64,000 nt of DNA from Gemmatimonadota bacterium (lineage in GTDB: Bacteria > Gemmatimonadota > Gemmatimonadetes > Gemmatimonadales > GWC2-71-9), in the NCBI GenBank assembly GCA_016713435.1, contig JADJPD010000018.1:1-64000 (forward strand). Direction: 5' to 3'. This document shows, piece by piece, positions 45,109 through 53,573 of this stretch. The position numbers and the translations under genes are program-made. Position 1 is the stretch's first letter; every line of letters begins with the position of its first letter. The notes beneath the pieces are model-generated. The model was not told where the DNA came from. It did not search any database and saw only the letters and a program-made list of their open reading frames with translations.

Positions 45109-45254
45109 GGGGCCGAGGGCGCGCCCGTGTGGCTGGGCCCCCGACCCCGTGGAACCAGCCCGCCCCGCCCCGCTAGATTGCCCTCCGCCGCACCGGAAGC
45201 TGCCGTGCCGCTGGCGCCGCCGCTCCCGCTCCGTCCCCGACACCCCAGGTCCCC

Positions 45255-45675
45255 ATGCGCCGGATGATCGGCCTCGTCGCCGGCCTCCTGCTTGCCGCCG
45301 CCTGCCACAAGGCCGCCCCCGCGGCCCCGCCCCTGGCCCTCGCCGTCACGCTCCAGCGGCCCACCGTGGACTCGGGGGGCACCGTGGTGGTGACCTTCAC
45401 CGCCACCAATCCCGGCACCGAGGTCATCCGGCTCTCCGCGCCGAGCAGCTGCGTGGCCATGGCCCGGATCGAGACGGCCACGGGCGAGGTGGTGGCGACG
45501 CCCACCATGCTCTGCTCCGAGAAGGTCACCAAGTTCCAGTTCCCGGCGGGCACCACCAGCCAGTGGGACGTGGGCCTCGACGTCCGGAGCCCCCGGCAGC
45601 TATCGCGTGGTGGGCCTCCTCAAGCTCGGCGACGTGGCCGTCCTCCAGGACACCATGCCGCTCACGGTCCGTTAG
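45255..45675 (+). CDS. Lipoprotein with BsuPI-like beta-sandwich (paralogue 2, frameshifted at 3' end)
   Basis: Lipobox LLAAAC in MRRMIGLVAGLLLAAACHK, then DSGGTVVVTFTATNPGTEVI, APSSCVAMARIETATGEVVA and TTSQWDVGLDVRSP, matching the upstream gene almost block for block. A one-base shift near 45595 is needed to reach SYRVVGLLKLGDVAVLQDT and the stop at 45675. A TAGATT hexamer at 45174-45179 suggests its own promoter. Confidence 0.65.
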
Positions 45676-45756
45676 GTTCCGGCCGGGACGTCCCGCCGGC
45701 CCCCGATCCTCGGGGCGGCCGGGCTCCCGGCTTCCCCCTCTTCGCGGAGGCTTTCC

Positions 45757-46299
45757 ATGTCCCGACTCGCACGCGGCCTGCGGCTGACCCTCGTGGCCCT
45801 CGTCCTCGGCGCGCTCCCCGCGCGGGCGCAGCACCCCCAGGTCCGCCAGGGCTTCTGGTTCAATGCCGGCCTGGGCTACGGCAGCCTCGGCTGCCAGGAC
45901 TGTGATTCACGCGAGAGCGGCATCACCGGCGCCATCGCCGTGGGCGGCACCCTGGCCGGCGGGAAGCTCTACCTCGGCGCCGGCAGCAACGGCTGGACGA
46001 AGGAGGAGGACGGCCTCCGCCTGTCCGTCAGCACCCTCACCGCGCTGCTCCGCTGGTACCCGTCCGCCACCGGCGGCTTCTTCGTCCTCGGCGGGCTCGG
46101 CGTGGGGCAGGTCAAGCTGAGCCTCGACGACGTCAGCGTCGAGAAGACGGGCGGCGCCGTCCTCCTCGGGCTCGGCTACGACATCCGCGTGGGCCGGAAC
46201 GTCAGCCTCACCCCCTTCTGGAACGGCTACGGCATCCAGGCCGAGGACGACGTGGACGCCAACGTGGGGCAGCTGGGGATCGGGATCACGGTGCACTAG
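45757..46299 (+). CDS. Outer-membrane beta-barrel protein
   Basis: 180 residues. A signal peptide (MSRLARGLRLTLVALVLGAL, ends ARAQ) is followed by alternating strands: FWFNAGLGYGSLG, GITGAIAVGGTLAGGKLYLG, LTALLRWYPSATGGFFVLGG, GAVLLGLGYDIRVGRNVSL and a terminal GQLGIGITVH. An eight-stranded OmpA/OmpX-like barrel. A CQDC pair in the first loop could form a disulfide. Confidence 0.75.
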   Translation: MSRLARGLRLTLVALVLGALPARAQHPQVRQGFWFNAGLGYGSLGCQDCDSRESGITGAIAVGGTLAGGKLYLGAGSNGWTKEEDGLRLSVSTLTALLRWYPSATGGFFVLGGLGVGQVKLSLDDVSVEKTGGAVLLGLGYDIRVGRNVSLTPFWNGYGIQAEDDVDANVGQLGIGITVH

Positions 46300-46411
46300 C
46301 CCCCGGCCGCCGTCCCGCGCCAGGGATGATGGGCGTGGGCGGTGGCCCGTGCGTCGGATCGGGATACCTTTCAGGCATATCGCACCCCACCCCAGGCGCG
46401 GAAGCCGCGGC

Positions 46412-46795
46412 ATGAGCGAGACGCCGTACCAGCCCATCCCGAAGATCGGCGACGAGGACGTGGAGCGGATCATCCGCCGCGACTTCCCGCTCGCCCTCCA
46501 GGAACAGGTGCGTGCCGCCCTGGCGCGCTACGGCCGCGAGCCGTGGGAGCGGGAGCCACCGCGCGTGCGCATGGCCATCCTCCGCCTCGCTCACGGCGAC
46601 GCCGCCGCCGTGGAACGCCACCTCCGGATCGCCAAGGAAGACTTCCGCGACGTGCTGGCCGCCGCCGAGTATCCGGGGGCGAGCATCGAGTGGGGGAAGC
46701 TGTCGGCGCTCACCCCCGAGGAACGCGCCCGGCTCCACGCGGCCGACTGGGACCAGTACCGCGCCTGGCTGGCGCGTCCCGCCGCCGAGCCCTGA
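46412..46795 (+). CDS. Conserved hypothetical protein
   Basis: 127-residue soluble helical protein: MSETPYQPIPKIGDEDVER, IIRRDFPLALQEQVRAAL, RVRMAILRLAHGDAAAVERH and IEWGKLSALTPEERARLHAA. I recognise the order of these blocks from uncharacterised bacterial proteins, but no function is known. TACCTT upstream near 46366 may be a -10 element. It ends 4 bp before the alpha/beta hydrolase start, so the two are likely co-transcribed. Confidence 0.6.
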   Translation: MSETPYQPIPKIGDEDVERIIRRDFPLALQEQVRAALARYGREPWEREPPRVRMAILRLAHGDAAAVERHLRIAKEDFRDVLAAAEYPGASIEWGKLSALTPEERARLHAADWDQYRAWLARPAAEP

Positions 46796-46799
46796 CGCC

Positions 46800-47501
46800 A
46801 TGCGCCGGGTGCTGCTGCTGCCGGGGCTCGACGGGACGGGCGAGCTCTTTGCGCCATTCGTGGAGCGGGCGCCGGCGGGGGTGACGGTGGAGGTGGCGCG
46901 GCTGCCGGAGCGGCTCGTCGAGTACCCTGCCCTCGCCGACTGGGCGGTGGAGACGCTCCGGCTGGATGGCGAGACGGTGCTGGTGGCGGAGTCGTTCGCG
47001 GGGCCGCTCGCCATCCTGGTCGCGGCGCGGGCGCGGGTCGCGGCGGTGGTGCTGGTGAACACCTGGATCGTGTCGCCCTACGCGCCGACGTGGAACTGGC
47101 TGATCCGGCCGTGGGCCTTCCGCGTGCCGCCCCCGAAGCGCGTCCTCCGGGCCCGCATGCTCGGCGACCGGGCGAGCGACGACCTGGTCACCCGCGCGCG
47201 CGACGTCGTGGCCTCGGTGCCCCCCGCCGTGATGGCGGGCCGCCTCCGCGCCATGATGCGCGCCGACGTGCGGCGGGAGGCCGCCGAGGTGTCGCGCGGG
47301 GGGACGCCGCTGGTGGTGCTCCACGGCGACGGCGACGGGCTGGTGCCCCGGCGGAGCGTCGCGCAGGTGGAGCAGGCCGTTCCCGTGAAGCCGACGGTGA
47401 TCCACCTCGCGGGCCCGCACCTGCTGCTGCAGGTGGAGCCCGAGGCGAGCTGGCAGGCGCTCGCTCCGTGGCTGCGACCGACTTCAGGCGCACACCCGTA
47501 G
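46800..47501 (+). CDS. Alpha/beta-hydrolase-fold protein
   Basis: 233 residues: oxyanion region LLLPGLDGTGELFAPFVE, nucleophile elbow VLVAESFAGPLAILVA (Ser in AxSxAG rather than GxSxG), LVVLHGDGDGLVPRRS for the acid and IHLAGPHLLLQ for the His. A small esterase- or thioesterase-like enzyme; substrate unknown. Its TAG stop (47499-47501) is contributed by the GTAG head of the REPIN-like element that follows, so insertion of that element may have set the C-terminus. Confidence 0.75.
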   Translation: MRRVLLLPGLDGTGELFAPFVERAPAGVTVEVARLPERLVEYPALADWAVETLRLDGETVLVAESFAGPLAILVAARARVAAVVLVNTWIVSPYAPTWNWLIRPWAFRVPPPKRVLRARMLGDRASDDLVTRARDVVASVPPAVMAGRLRAMMRADVRREAAEVSRGGTPLVVLHGDGDGLVPRRSVAQVEQAVPVKPTVIHLAGPHLLLQVEPEASWQALAPWLRPTSGAHP

Positions 47502-47590
47502 CGGCGGAGCTACGCTCCGCCGCCTCGATCCCACCATCGTGCTGGATCCTGAAGATAGAGACGGCGGAGCGTAGCTCCGCCGCTACGGGT
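47494..47590. repeat. REPIN-like element: two inverted GTAG-REP hairpins
   Basis: A perfect 29-bp inverted repeat (47494-47522 and 47562-47590) separated by 39 bp. Each arm is a REP-like unit: ACCC, the GTAG head, then a hairpin GGCGGAGC-TAC-GCTCCGCC. This two-unit inverted layout is that of REPINs mobilised by RAYT transposases. No RAYT gene lies in the window. It could also act as a bidirectional transcription barrier. Confidence 0.8.
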
Positions 47591-47609
47591 CAACGTGACG
47601 AGAGGAATC

Positions 47610-48080
47610 ATGCGACAGCCCCTGCTGCTCATCAGCGTCCTCACCCTCGCCGCGGCCGCCGCCGCGCAGGCGCAGGCGCCCGCCTTCAAGAACCCGCCCA
47701 CCCTCCCGCCGAGCCCGGGCTGGTCCCAGGTGGCGGAGGTGCCGCCGGGCAGCAAGCTGGTGTTCATCTCGGGCCAGGTGGCGATGGACCAGTCGGGCCG
47801 GATCGTGGCGCTGAGCAACTTCCGCGGCCAGGCAGAGCAGGTGTTCCAGAACCTGGACCGTGCCCTCCGCGCCTCGGGCGCCACCTTCAAGGACGTGGTG
47901 AAGCTCACGTACTTCGTGCTCGACGTAACCCAGCTCCCCACCCTGCGCGAGGTGCGCGACAACTACGTCAACCGCGCCGCGCCGCCCGCGAGCACCCTGG
48001 TGCAGGTCTCGGCGCTCTTCACGCCGGGGATCCTGCTGGAGGTGGAGGCCGTGGCGGTGGTGCCGGTGGCAGCGCCGTGA
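47610..48080 (+). CDS. Exported RidA-family protein
   Basis: 156 residues: a signal peptide (MRQPLLLISVLTLAAAAAAQA) then a complete RidA domain: VFISGQVAMDQSGRIV, FRGQAEQVFQNLDRALRA, VVKLTYFVLDVTQLPTLREV and STLVQVSALFTPGILLEVEA. The Arg that binds the substrate carboxylate in canonical RidA is not in its usual place (ASTLVQV), so deaminase activity is uncertain. Export is unusual for this normally cytoplasmic family. An AGAGGA ribosome-binding site precedes the start. Confidence 0.8.
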   Translation: MRQPLLLISVLTLAAAAAAQAQAPAFKNPPTLPPSPGWSQVAEVPPGSKLVFISGQVAMDQSGRIVALSNFRGQAEQVFQNLDRALRASGATFKDVVKLTYFVLDVTQLPTLREVRDNYVNRAAPPASTLVQVSALFTPGILLEVEAVAVVPVAAP

Positions 48081-48096
48081 CGGGGGCGTCCGCCGC

Positions 48097-48384
48097 ATGA
48101 GCTGGCTCCGGCCCATGGGCATCCTGATCCTCGCCCCGTGGCTCGCCCTCGTCCCGGCCGTGCTGCTCGCCGTCATCGGCAAGGTGCGCGGGCGGCGGCT
48201 GGCGCTCTGGGTGGCGGCGGGGTGGGTGGGCTACATGTTGTACGAGCTCGGCATGAAGTACCGCCTCTTGTGTGGCGGCGAGTGCAATATCCGGGTGGAT
48301 CTCCTCGTCATCTACCCGCTCCTCCTCGGCATGACGGCCGTGGCCCTCTTCCAGGCCATGCTGCCGGCCACGGCGGAGCCGTGA
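48097..48384 (+). CDS. Small membrane protein
   Basis: 95 residues with three hydrophobic helices (ILILAPWLALVPAVLLAVI, LALWVAAGWVGYMLYEL, LLVIYPLLLGMTAVALF) and a CGGEC motif between the second and third. No family recognised. Its TGA overlaps the next gene's GTG start (GTGA), so it is coupled to the YhhN gene. Confidence 0.6.
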   Translation: MSWLRPMGILILAPWLALVPAVLLAVIGKVRGRRLALWVAAGWVGYMLYELGMKYRLLCGGECNIRVDLLVIYPLLLGMTAVALFQAMLPATAEP

Positions 48385-49023
48385 CGGCGACGCCCTTCGT
48401 GGCCCTGGCCGGCGTATCGCTCGCGGGGCAGTTGCGGGCCGAGTATGGTGGCCCGAAGTGGCAGGTGTACCTCTGCAAGCCGCTCACTACGGTGCTGCTC
48501 TTCCTGGCGGCCGTGGTGCCGCCGCGGCTTGTGGACGGGCGCTACACGGCGGGCATCGCCGGCGGCCTCCTCGCGTCGCTGGCCGGCGACATCTTCCTGA
48601 TGCTCCCGGGCGACCAGTTCCTGGCCGGGCTGCTCTGCTTCCTGGTGGCGCACCTGGCGTACCTCATGGCGTTCACCGCCGGGGTGCCGATCGGCCAGAG
48701 TCCGTGGCTCCTGCTCCCGCTCGGCGCCGCGGCCGCCGGGGCTGCTGGTGCTGCTCTGGTCCGGCTTGGGGCGGATGAAGGGCCCAGTGGTGGTGTACAG
48801 CGTCGTGATCCTGGTGATGGTCTGGCAGGCGGGTGCCCGCGCGCTGGCGCTGCCGAGCCGGGGGGCAACCTTCGCGGCGGCCGGTGCGGTGCTGTTCATG
48901 GCATCGGACAGCCTGCTGGCACTCAATCGCTTCCGCGGCAAGTGGTCGCTGGCGCAGGCGCAGGTGATGGTCACGTACGTGGCGGCGCAGGCGCTGATCG
49001 CGCTGTCGGTCTCCATCCGCTGA
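48381..49023 (+). CDS. YhhN/TMEM86 lysoplasmalogenase-like membrane protein (frameshifted)
   Basis: About 213 residues from a GTG start. YhhN features are KPLTTVLLFLAAVVPPRLV, YTAGIAGGLLASLAGDIFLM, LLCFLVAHLAYLMAFTAG and, after a one-base shift near 48743, VVVYSVVILVMVWQAGA, AGAVLFMASDSLLALNRF and MVTYVAAQALIALSV. The GDIFLM and SDSLLALNRF motifs carry the catalytic acidic residues. The family hydrolyses vinyl-ether lysolipids in animals; bacterial substrates are unsettled. Confidence 0.8.
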
Positions 49024-49029
49024 GGGCCC

Positions 49030-49416
49030 ATGGCAGGCGCTGACGACGACCGCGCGCTCATCGCGCGCTACCTCACGGCCTACAACGCCTTCGACATCCC
49101 GGGCCTGCTGGCCACGCTGCACCCGGAGGTCACCTTCCGGAACCTCACCGACGGCCAGCTCACCGCCAGCGCCGACGGCCTCGACGAATTCCGCGCCCTG
49201 GCCGAGCGGAGCGCCGCGTACTTCTCCTCGCGGCGGCAGACCTTGCGCCGCTTCGAGCGCGACGGCGCCGAGGCGCGGATCGAGGTGGACTACGAGGGGG
49301 TACTCAAGCAGGACCTCGGGCCGGGGATGAAGGCCGGGAACACGCTCAAGCTCTCCGGGCGGAGCCGGTTCGGGTTCCGGGATGGGCTGATCGCGATGAT
49401 CGTCGACGAGTCGTAG
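49030..49416 (+). CDS. SnoaL/NTF2-like protein
   Basis: 128 residues of the cone-shaped NTF2-like fold: ALIARYLTAYNAFDIPGLLA, TLHPEVTFRNLTDGQLTA, GLDEFRALAERSAAYFSS, EARIEVDYEGVL and LSGRSRFGFRDGLIAMIVDE. Soluble; either a ligand-binding protein or a small isomerase/cyclase. Close spacing (6 bp) to the YhhN gene suggests one transcript. Confidence 0.75.
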   Translation: MAGADDDRALIARYLTAYNAFDIPGLLATLHPEVTFRNLTDGQLTASADGLDEFRALAERSAAYFSSRRQTLRRFERDGAEARIEVDYEGVLKQDLGPGMKAGNTLKLSGRSRFGFRDGLIAMIVDES

Positions 49417-49424
49417 CGTTCGCT

Positions 49425-49967
49425 ATGCCCACCCGTGCCCTCCTCCTCCCCGGCCTCTACGACTCGGGCCCCGCGCATTGGCAGACGCACTGGGAGCAGT
49501 CCGAGCCCGGCTTCGTGCGCGTGATCCAGGACGACTGGGCCACGCCGCGGCTGTCGGACTGGGTGGCGCGGCTGGACGAGGCGGTGGCGGCACATGGACG
49601 GCAGGTGGTCCTGGTGGGGCACAGCTCCTCCTGCGCCCTCATCGCGGCGTGGAGCGGGCTGGAGGGCCGCCGGGTGAAGGGCGCCCTCCTGGTGGCGCCG
49701 AGCGACAGCGAGGCCCCGTCGTATCCCGCGGGACCCACGGGCTTCGCGCCGATGCCGATGGCGCCGATCCCCTTCCGCACGATTTTGGTAGCGAGCACCA
49801 ACGACGAGTATGTATCCATGGAGCGCGCCCGCGCCTTCGCGTGGGCGTGGGGCAGCCGGCTGGTCGAGGCCGGCGCCCTCGGCCACATCAACTCCGCGAG
49901 CAACCTCGGCCGCTGGCCGGTGGGCCGGGCGCTGCTCGAGGAGCTGCTCACACTCCGGGAGACCTGA
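49425..49967 (+). CDS. RBBP9/YdeN-type alpha/beta hydrolase
   Basis: 180 residues: LLLPGLYDSGPAHWQTHWE, the W-rich start typical of the family, nucleophile QVVLVGHSSSCALIAAW (GHSSS), LLVAPSDSEAP, acid ILVASTNDEYVS and the catalytic His in LGHINSASNLGRWP. A small serine hydrolase. Its stop shares bases with the next start (TGATG). Confidence 0.88.
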   Translation: MPTRALLLPGLYDSGPAHWQTHWEQSEPGFVRVIQDDWATPRLSDWVARLDEAVAAHGRQVVLVGHSSSCALIAAWSGLEGRRVKGALLVAPSDSEAPSYPAGPTGFAPMPMAPIPFRTILVASTNDEYVSMERARAFAWAWGSRLVEAGALGHINSASNLGRWPVGRALLEELLTLRET

Positions 49968-50458
49968 TGCGCCTGGCACGAAGGTGGTACGCCGCCGTCG
50001 TTCTCGTCTGCGCCACCGCGTGCGCGAGCCCGCCCGCCGGCCCCACGCCCGACCCGGGGCCGGTCACGGTCGAAGGACTGGCGCCCGGCACCCTGCTGCG
50101 CGTGGGTCAGGGCGGCGAGTACGTCACCGGATTCCTGGCCTCCGTTGACGGCGACACAATCCGCCTGCGCCAGGACGGCCGGCTCCACGCGCGGGCCCGC
50201 GCACGCGCCGACACGGTCTGGATCAAGGGCCGGCGCACCCACAACACCGCCCGCACGGGCCTCGTCCTCGGCCTGGTGGTGGGCGGCATCGTCTTCATCG
50301 CGATGCGGCAGGACGCCGAGACCCGCGGCTTCGCGACCACCGGCGGACTCGGGGTCGCGGGCGTGCTCGTCGCGATCGGGCTCCTCGGCGACGCCGCGCA
50401 GGACGCGCCCTGGCTGCAGGTGGATCCACCGCCGGCCACACCCCCCTCATCACCCTGA
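49967..50458 (+). CDS. Lipoprotein with two membrane-like segments
   Basis: 163 residues: a signal with lipobox-like ATAC (MRLARRWYAAVVLVCATACA), an SH3- or LSm-like strand region (GTLLRVGQGGEYVTGFLASV, DTIRLRQDGRLHARAR), then two hydrophobic glycine-rich stretches (LVLGLVVGGIVFIAM, LGVAGVLVAIGLLG). The glycine-rich helices resemble glycine-zipper motifs of envelope proteins. No known function. Confidence 0.6.
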   Translation: MRLARRWYAAVVLVCATACASPPAGPTPDPGPVTVEGLAPGTLLRVGQGGEYVTGFLASVDGDTIRLRQDGRLHARARARADTVWIKGRRTHNTARTGLVLGLVVGGIVFIAMRQDAETRGFATTGGLGVAGVLVAIGLLGDAAQDAPWLQVDPPPATPPSSP

Positions 50459-50467
50459 CCCTACCCT

Positions 50468-50830
50468 ATGCCTTCCCTGCACATCCTCGTCGCCGGCCCC
50501 TATCGCTCCGGCACCAACGACGATCCGGTCCTGATCCAGAAGAACGTGGACGCCATGACGGAGGCGTCGCTGCAGCTCTTCCGCGCCGGCCACCTGCCGG
50601 TGATGGGCGAGTGGTATGCGCTGCCGCTCATCGAGCACGGCGGCTCCACGGGGATCGGGGACCCGGTCTTCAACGAGATCTTCCACCCCATTTCCCGGCG
50701 CCTGGTGGCCAAGTGCGACGGCTGCCTCCGCATCGGCGGGCCGAGCGCCGGGGCGGACGAGATGGTGGCGCTGGCGCGCGAGCATGGGAAGGCCGTCTAC
50801 TTCTCCCTCACCGACATCCCCGCCGCCTGA
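50468..50830 (+). CDS. DUF4406-like nucleoside 2-deoxyribosyltransferase-fold protein
   Basis: 120 residues: ILVAGPYRSGTNDDPVLIQK, NVDAMTEASLQLFRAGHLPV and CLRIGGPSAGADEMVALARE, HGKAVYFSLTDI. The AGPYxSG start, the helix and the SxGADxE active-site loop fit DUF4406, a relative of nucleoside 2-deoxyribosyltransferases. The real substrate is unknown. Confidence 0.78.
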   Translation: MPSLHILVAGPYRSGTNDDPVLIQKNVDAMTEASLQLFRAGHLPVMGEWYALPLIEHGGSTGIGDPVFNEIFHPISRRLVAKCDGCLRIGGPSAGADEMVALAREHGKAVYFSLTDIPAA

Positions 50831-50940
50831 GCGCGCAAACATGGTAGGGGCCGGCCATGGCCCCCGTACGGGGAGCTTGCGTCGGGGCTGTCGCTTGCGT
50901 CCATTTCCCGAGCCAGCCCCACCCCCACCCGAGGCCCCGC

Positions 50941-51462
50941 GTGACGCCGATCGTCATCACGCCGCTCCCCCGCCCCGCTGCCGACCCCGACATCCGCGCC
51001 CTCGCCGAGCTGCTCCGCGACGCCGTCCAGTCCGGCGCCGCCGTGAGCTTCCTGGCCACGCTCACCGTGGCGGAGGCGGAAGCCTGGTGGCGGAACGCCA
51101 TCGCAACGGCGCATCCCAACGCGGTGTTCCTGGTGGCGCGGGAGGAGGGGCGGATCGTGGGGACGGTGCAGGTGCACCCGGCCTGGGCTCCCAACCAGCC
51201 GCACCGCATGGACCTGGCGAAGCTGCTGGTGCATCGCGAGGTGCGGCAGGGCGGGATCGGGAGCCGCCTGATGGTGGCGGCCGAGGAGGCGGCACGGGCC
51301 GCCGGCTACACCCTTCTTACACTGGACTGCAAGCGCGGCGGCGCCGCCGAGCGGCTGTACCGGAAGCTGGGCTGGACCTTCGTGGGCATCATCCCGAACT
51401 TTGCGGTGGACCCCGACGGCGTCACCCCGCACGACGACGCGCTCTTCTACAAGCCCCTATGA
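50941..51462 (+). CDS. GNAT-family N-acetyltransferase
   Basis: 173 residues from GTG: VVITPL start, LVAREEGRIVGTVQVHP, MDLAKLLVHREVRQGGIGSR (acetyl-CoA loop RQGGIG), LMVAAEEAARAAGYTLLTLD and AERLYRKLGWTFVGIIPNF. A complete GNAT domain. No typical ribosome-binding site is evident close to the GTG. Its TGA overlaps the ATG of the DUF1810 gene. Confidence 0.85.
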   Translation: MTPIVITPLPRPAADPDIRALAELLRDAVQSGAAVSFLATLTVAEAEAWWRNAIATAHPNAVFLVAREEGRIVGTVQVHPAWAPNQPHRMDLAKLLVHREVRQGGIGSRLMVAAEEAARAAGYTLLTLDCKRGGAAERLYRKLGWTFVGIIPNFAVDPDGVTPHDDALFYKPL

Positions 51463-51893
51463 GCGACGATCCCTGGCACCTGGCCCGCTTCCTCGAGGCG
51501 CAGGCCCACAACTACCCCGACGCCCTCGCCGAGCTGCGGCTCGGGCAGAAGCGCACGCACTGGATCTGGTACGTCTTCCCGCAGGTGCGCGGCCTCGGCC
51601 TGAGCCCCGCGTCGCAGAAGTACGGGCTCAGCGGGCGCGAGGAGGCGCGCGCTTACCTGACGCACCCGGTGCTCGGCGCCCGGCTGCGGGAGTGCGTGGA
51701 TGCGCTGCTCAGCGTGCGGGAGAAGACGGCCTTCGAGATCTTCGGCGGGCTCGACAGCATGAAGGTGCGGTCGAGCATGACGCTCTTTGCGGAGGTGTCG
51801 CCGCCGGGGTCGCGGTTCCATGCGGTGATCGCGCGGTATTTCGCCGATGCGCCGGACCCGATCACGCTCGACCTGCTGGCAGCCGGCCCGTAG
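51459..51893 (+). CDS. DUF1810-family protein
   Basis: 144 residues: DPWHLARFLEAQAHNYPDAL, GQKRTHWIWYVFPQVRGLG, SQKYGLSGREEARAYLTHPV, LRECVDALL and FGGLDSMKVRSSMTLFAEVS. These are the conserved blocks of DUF1810, a compact helical cytoplasmic family of unknown role, distantly linked to macrodomain/NADAR contexts. It ends just before the G/C-only tract. Confidence 0.88.
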   Translation: MSDDPWHLARFLEAQAHNYPDALAELRLGQKRTHWIWYVFPQVRGLGLSPASQKYGLSGREEARAYLTHPVLGARLRECVDALLSVREKTAFEIFGGLDSMKVRSSMTLFAEVSPPGSRFHAVIARYFADAPDPITLDLLAAGP

Positions 51894-51944
51894 GCTGATC
51901 TTCGCCGGGGCGCGGGGCCCCGCGGGGGGGGGCGCGCCCGTGCG

Positions 51945-52150
51945 GGGGGGGGGGGGGGGGGGGGCCCGGGGGCGGCCCCCGGGGGGGGGGCGCGGGGGGG
52001 GCCCCCGCCGGGGGGGGGGGGGCCGGGGGGGGGGCCGGGGCGGGGCGCCGCCCCCCGGCGGGGGGGGGCCGGGCCCCGCCGCCCCGGCCGGGGGGGCCGG
52101 GGGGGGCGGGGGGGGGCGGGGGGGGGGGGGGGGGGGGGGGGGGGCCGGGG
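51945..52150. repeat. G/C-only low-complexity tract
   Basis: About 200 bases with no A or T, dominated by runs of G up to about 30 long. It begins where the GGDEF coding sequence should end and carries no codon structure. More likely a sequencing or assembly artefact than a real sequence, though a G-quadruplex-prone region cannot be excluded. Confidence 0.8.
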
Positions 52151-53573
52151 GGCGGCTCACCGCCACCCGGTTCCGCCCCGCCTGCTTGGCCTCGTACAGC
52201 GCGCGGTCCGCCCGCTCGGCCAGCTCGGCCAGGTTGGTGGTGCCGGCGGCGCACACGGCCACGCCGACGCTTGCCCCCACCTGCACCACGCGGTCCCCGC
52301 CCAGGTCGATGGGCCGGGCGCACGCCGCCACCACCTTGGCCGCCAGCACCTCGGCCCCCTTCGGGTCGCCGAGCCCCGTCTGCACGATGGCAAACTCGTC
52401 GCCGCCGAGCCGGACCACGAGGTCGTCCCTGCGGACCAGCGCCGTCAGGCGCCGCGCCACCTGGCGGAGCACCTCGTCGCCCGCGGCGTGGCCGTAGGTG
52501 TCGTTCACGGGCTTGAAGGCGTCGAGGTCAATGTAGAGGAACGCCCAGCCATCCTTGACGCCGCGGCGACCCACCTGCCCCGCATCGAAGAGCGCCTTGA
52601 GGCGGCGGCGGTTCGGGAGCGCGGTGAGCGCGTCGGTCTCGGCGGCGTGCTGCAGGTCCTCGAGGCGGTTCCGCTCGGTGAGGTCCTGCAGGATGCCGAT
52701 CATCACGCTCCCCTCCCCCACCTCGCGCGCGCGCACCTCCCCCTTGAGCTCGGCCTGGAAGGTCTCGCCGCTCTTCCGGATGCCGCGAAGGCGCAGCGCA
52801 AAGCGGGCGGCCGGCCCGTGACCGGTGAGGGCGCCGCGCACCCGGGTGCGGTCCCGCGGGCTGATGAGCGCCAGGAAGGCGTCCAGGGTCACCGGCGCCT
52901 CGGCGCGGCTCCGGAGCTGGAAGAGGGGGCCCAGCATGTCGTCGCCCCGGAAGGCGTCCTCGGCCGGGTCGTACTCCCAGCCCGCGACGGTGGCGATGCG
53001 CTTCACGTGGTCGAAGCGGCGCTCGAGGTCCCGCAGCCGTTCCAGCTCGCGCCGGCCCTGGAGCAACGACCAGAGCCGCCGGCCGACCAGGTCCACGGTG
53101 CGGATATCCTCGTCCTCGTACGGCTCGGGCTTGTTGCCGACGCCGATCAGCAGGCGGATGTGCCCCTCGACCTCGATGGGCACGCCGAGGTGGCGGTGCA
53201 GCGGGTTGTGGCCCTCGGGCAGCCCACGGCGGCCCACGGCGGTGGCGAAATCGTTGTGCACCACCGGGCAGCGCTGCCGCACCGTGTCGGCCCAGTTGCC
53301 GGCGCTCCGGACGGGGTAGTGGCGGTCGTAGGTGGCGGTGCACTGCGCCAGGGTGTCGTGCGACCAGGTGCCGAGCTCGATGGTCTCCTCGTCCTCGTTC
53401 AGGAAGTGGAGATAGGCGATCTGGCTGCCGGTGGCGCGCTGGGCGACGTCCACGCCCACCTGGATGATCTGGCGCTCGGTGGACTCCGGCCCCACGCCCG
53501 CGAGGGCGGCGAGCGCCTCGAGCTGGCGGGTCGAGTAGTCGTGCGAGGCCGGGTAATTCCCGAGCATGGACAT
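52150..53573 (-). CDS. GAF-PAS-GGDEF diguanylate cyclase (3' end obscured)
   Basis: About 475 residues. The GAF domain (about 20-180) contains SQIAYLHFLNEDEETIELGT and HRHLGVPIEVEGHIRLLIGV; the PAS domain (about 205-320) VAGWEYDPAEDAF and GSVMIGILQDLTERNRLEDL; the GGDEF domain (about 325-475) DALTALPNRRRLKAL, AFLYIDLDAFKPVNDTYGHA, the catalytic RLGGDEFAIVQTG and the closing DRALYEAKQAGRNRVAVS. It should make c-di-GMP in response to a GAF/PAS ligand. No RxxD I-site is obvious. The stop codon lies in the G/C-only tract and cannot be placed. Start at MSMLGNYPASHD. Confidence 0.88.

Noticed and set aside
51862..52323. Proline/glycine-rich frames through the G/C-only tract
   Set aside because: They only reflect the homopolymeric sequence and break the GGDEF reading.
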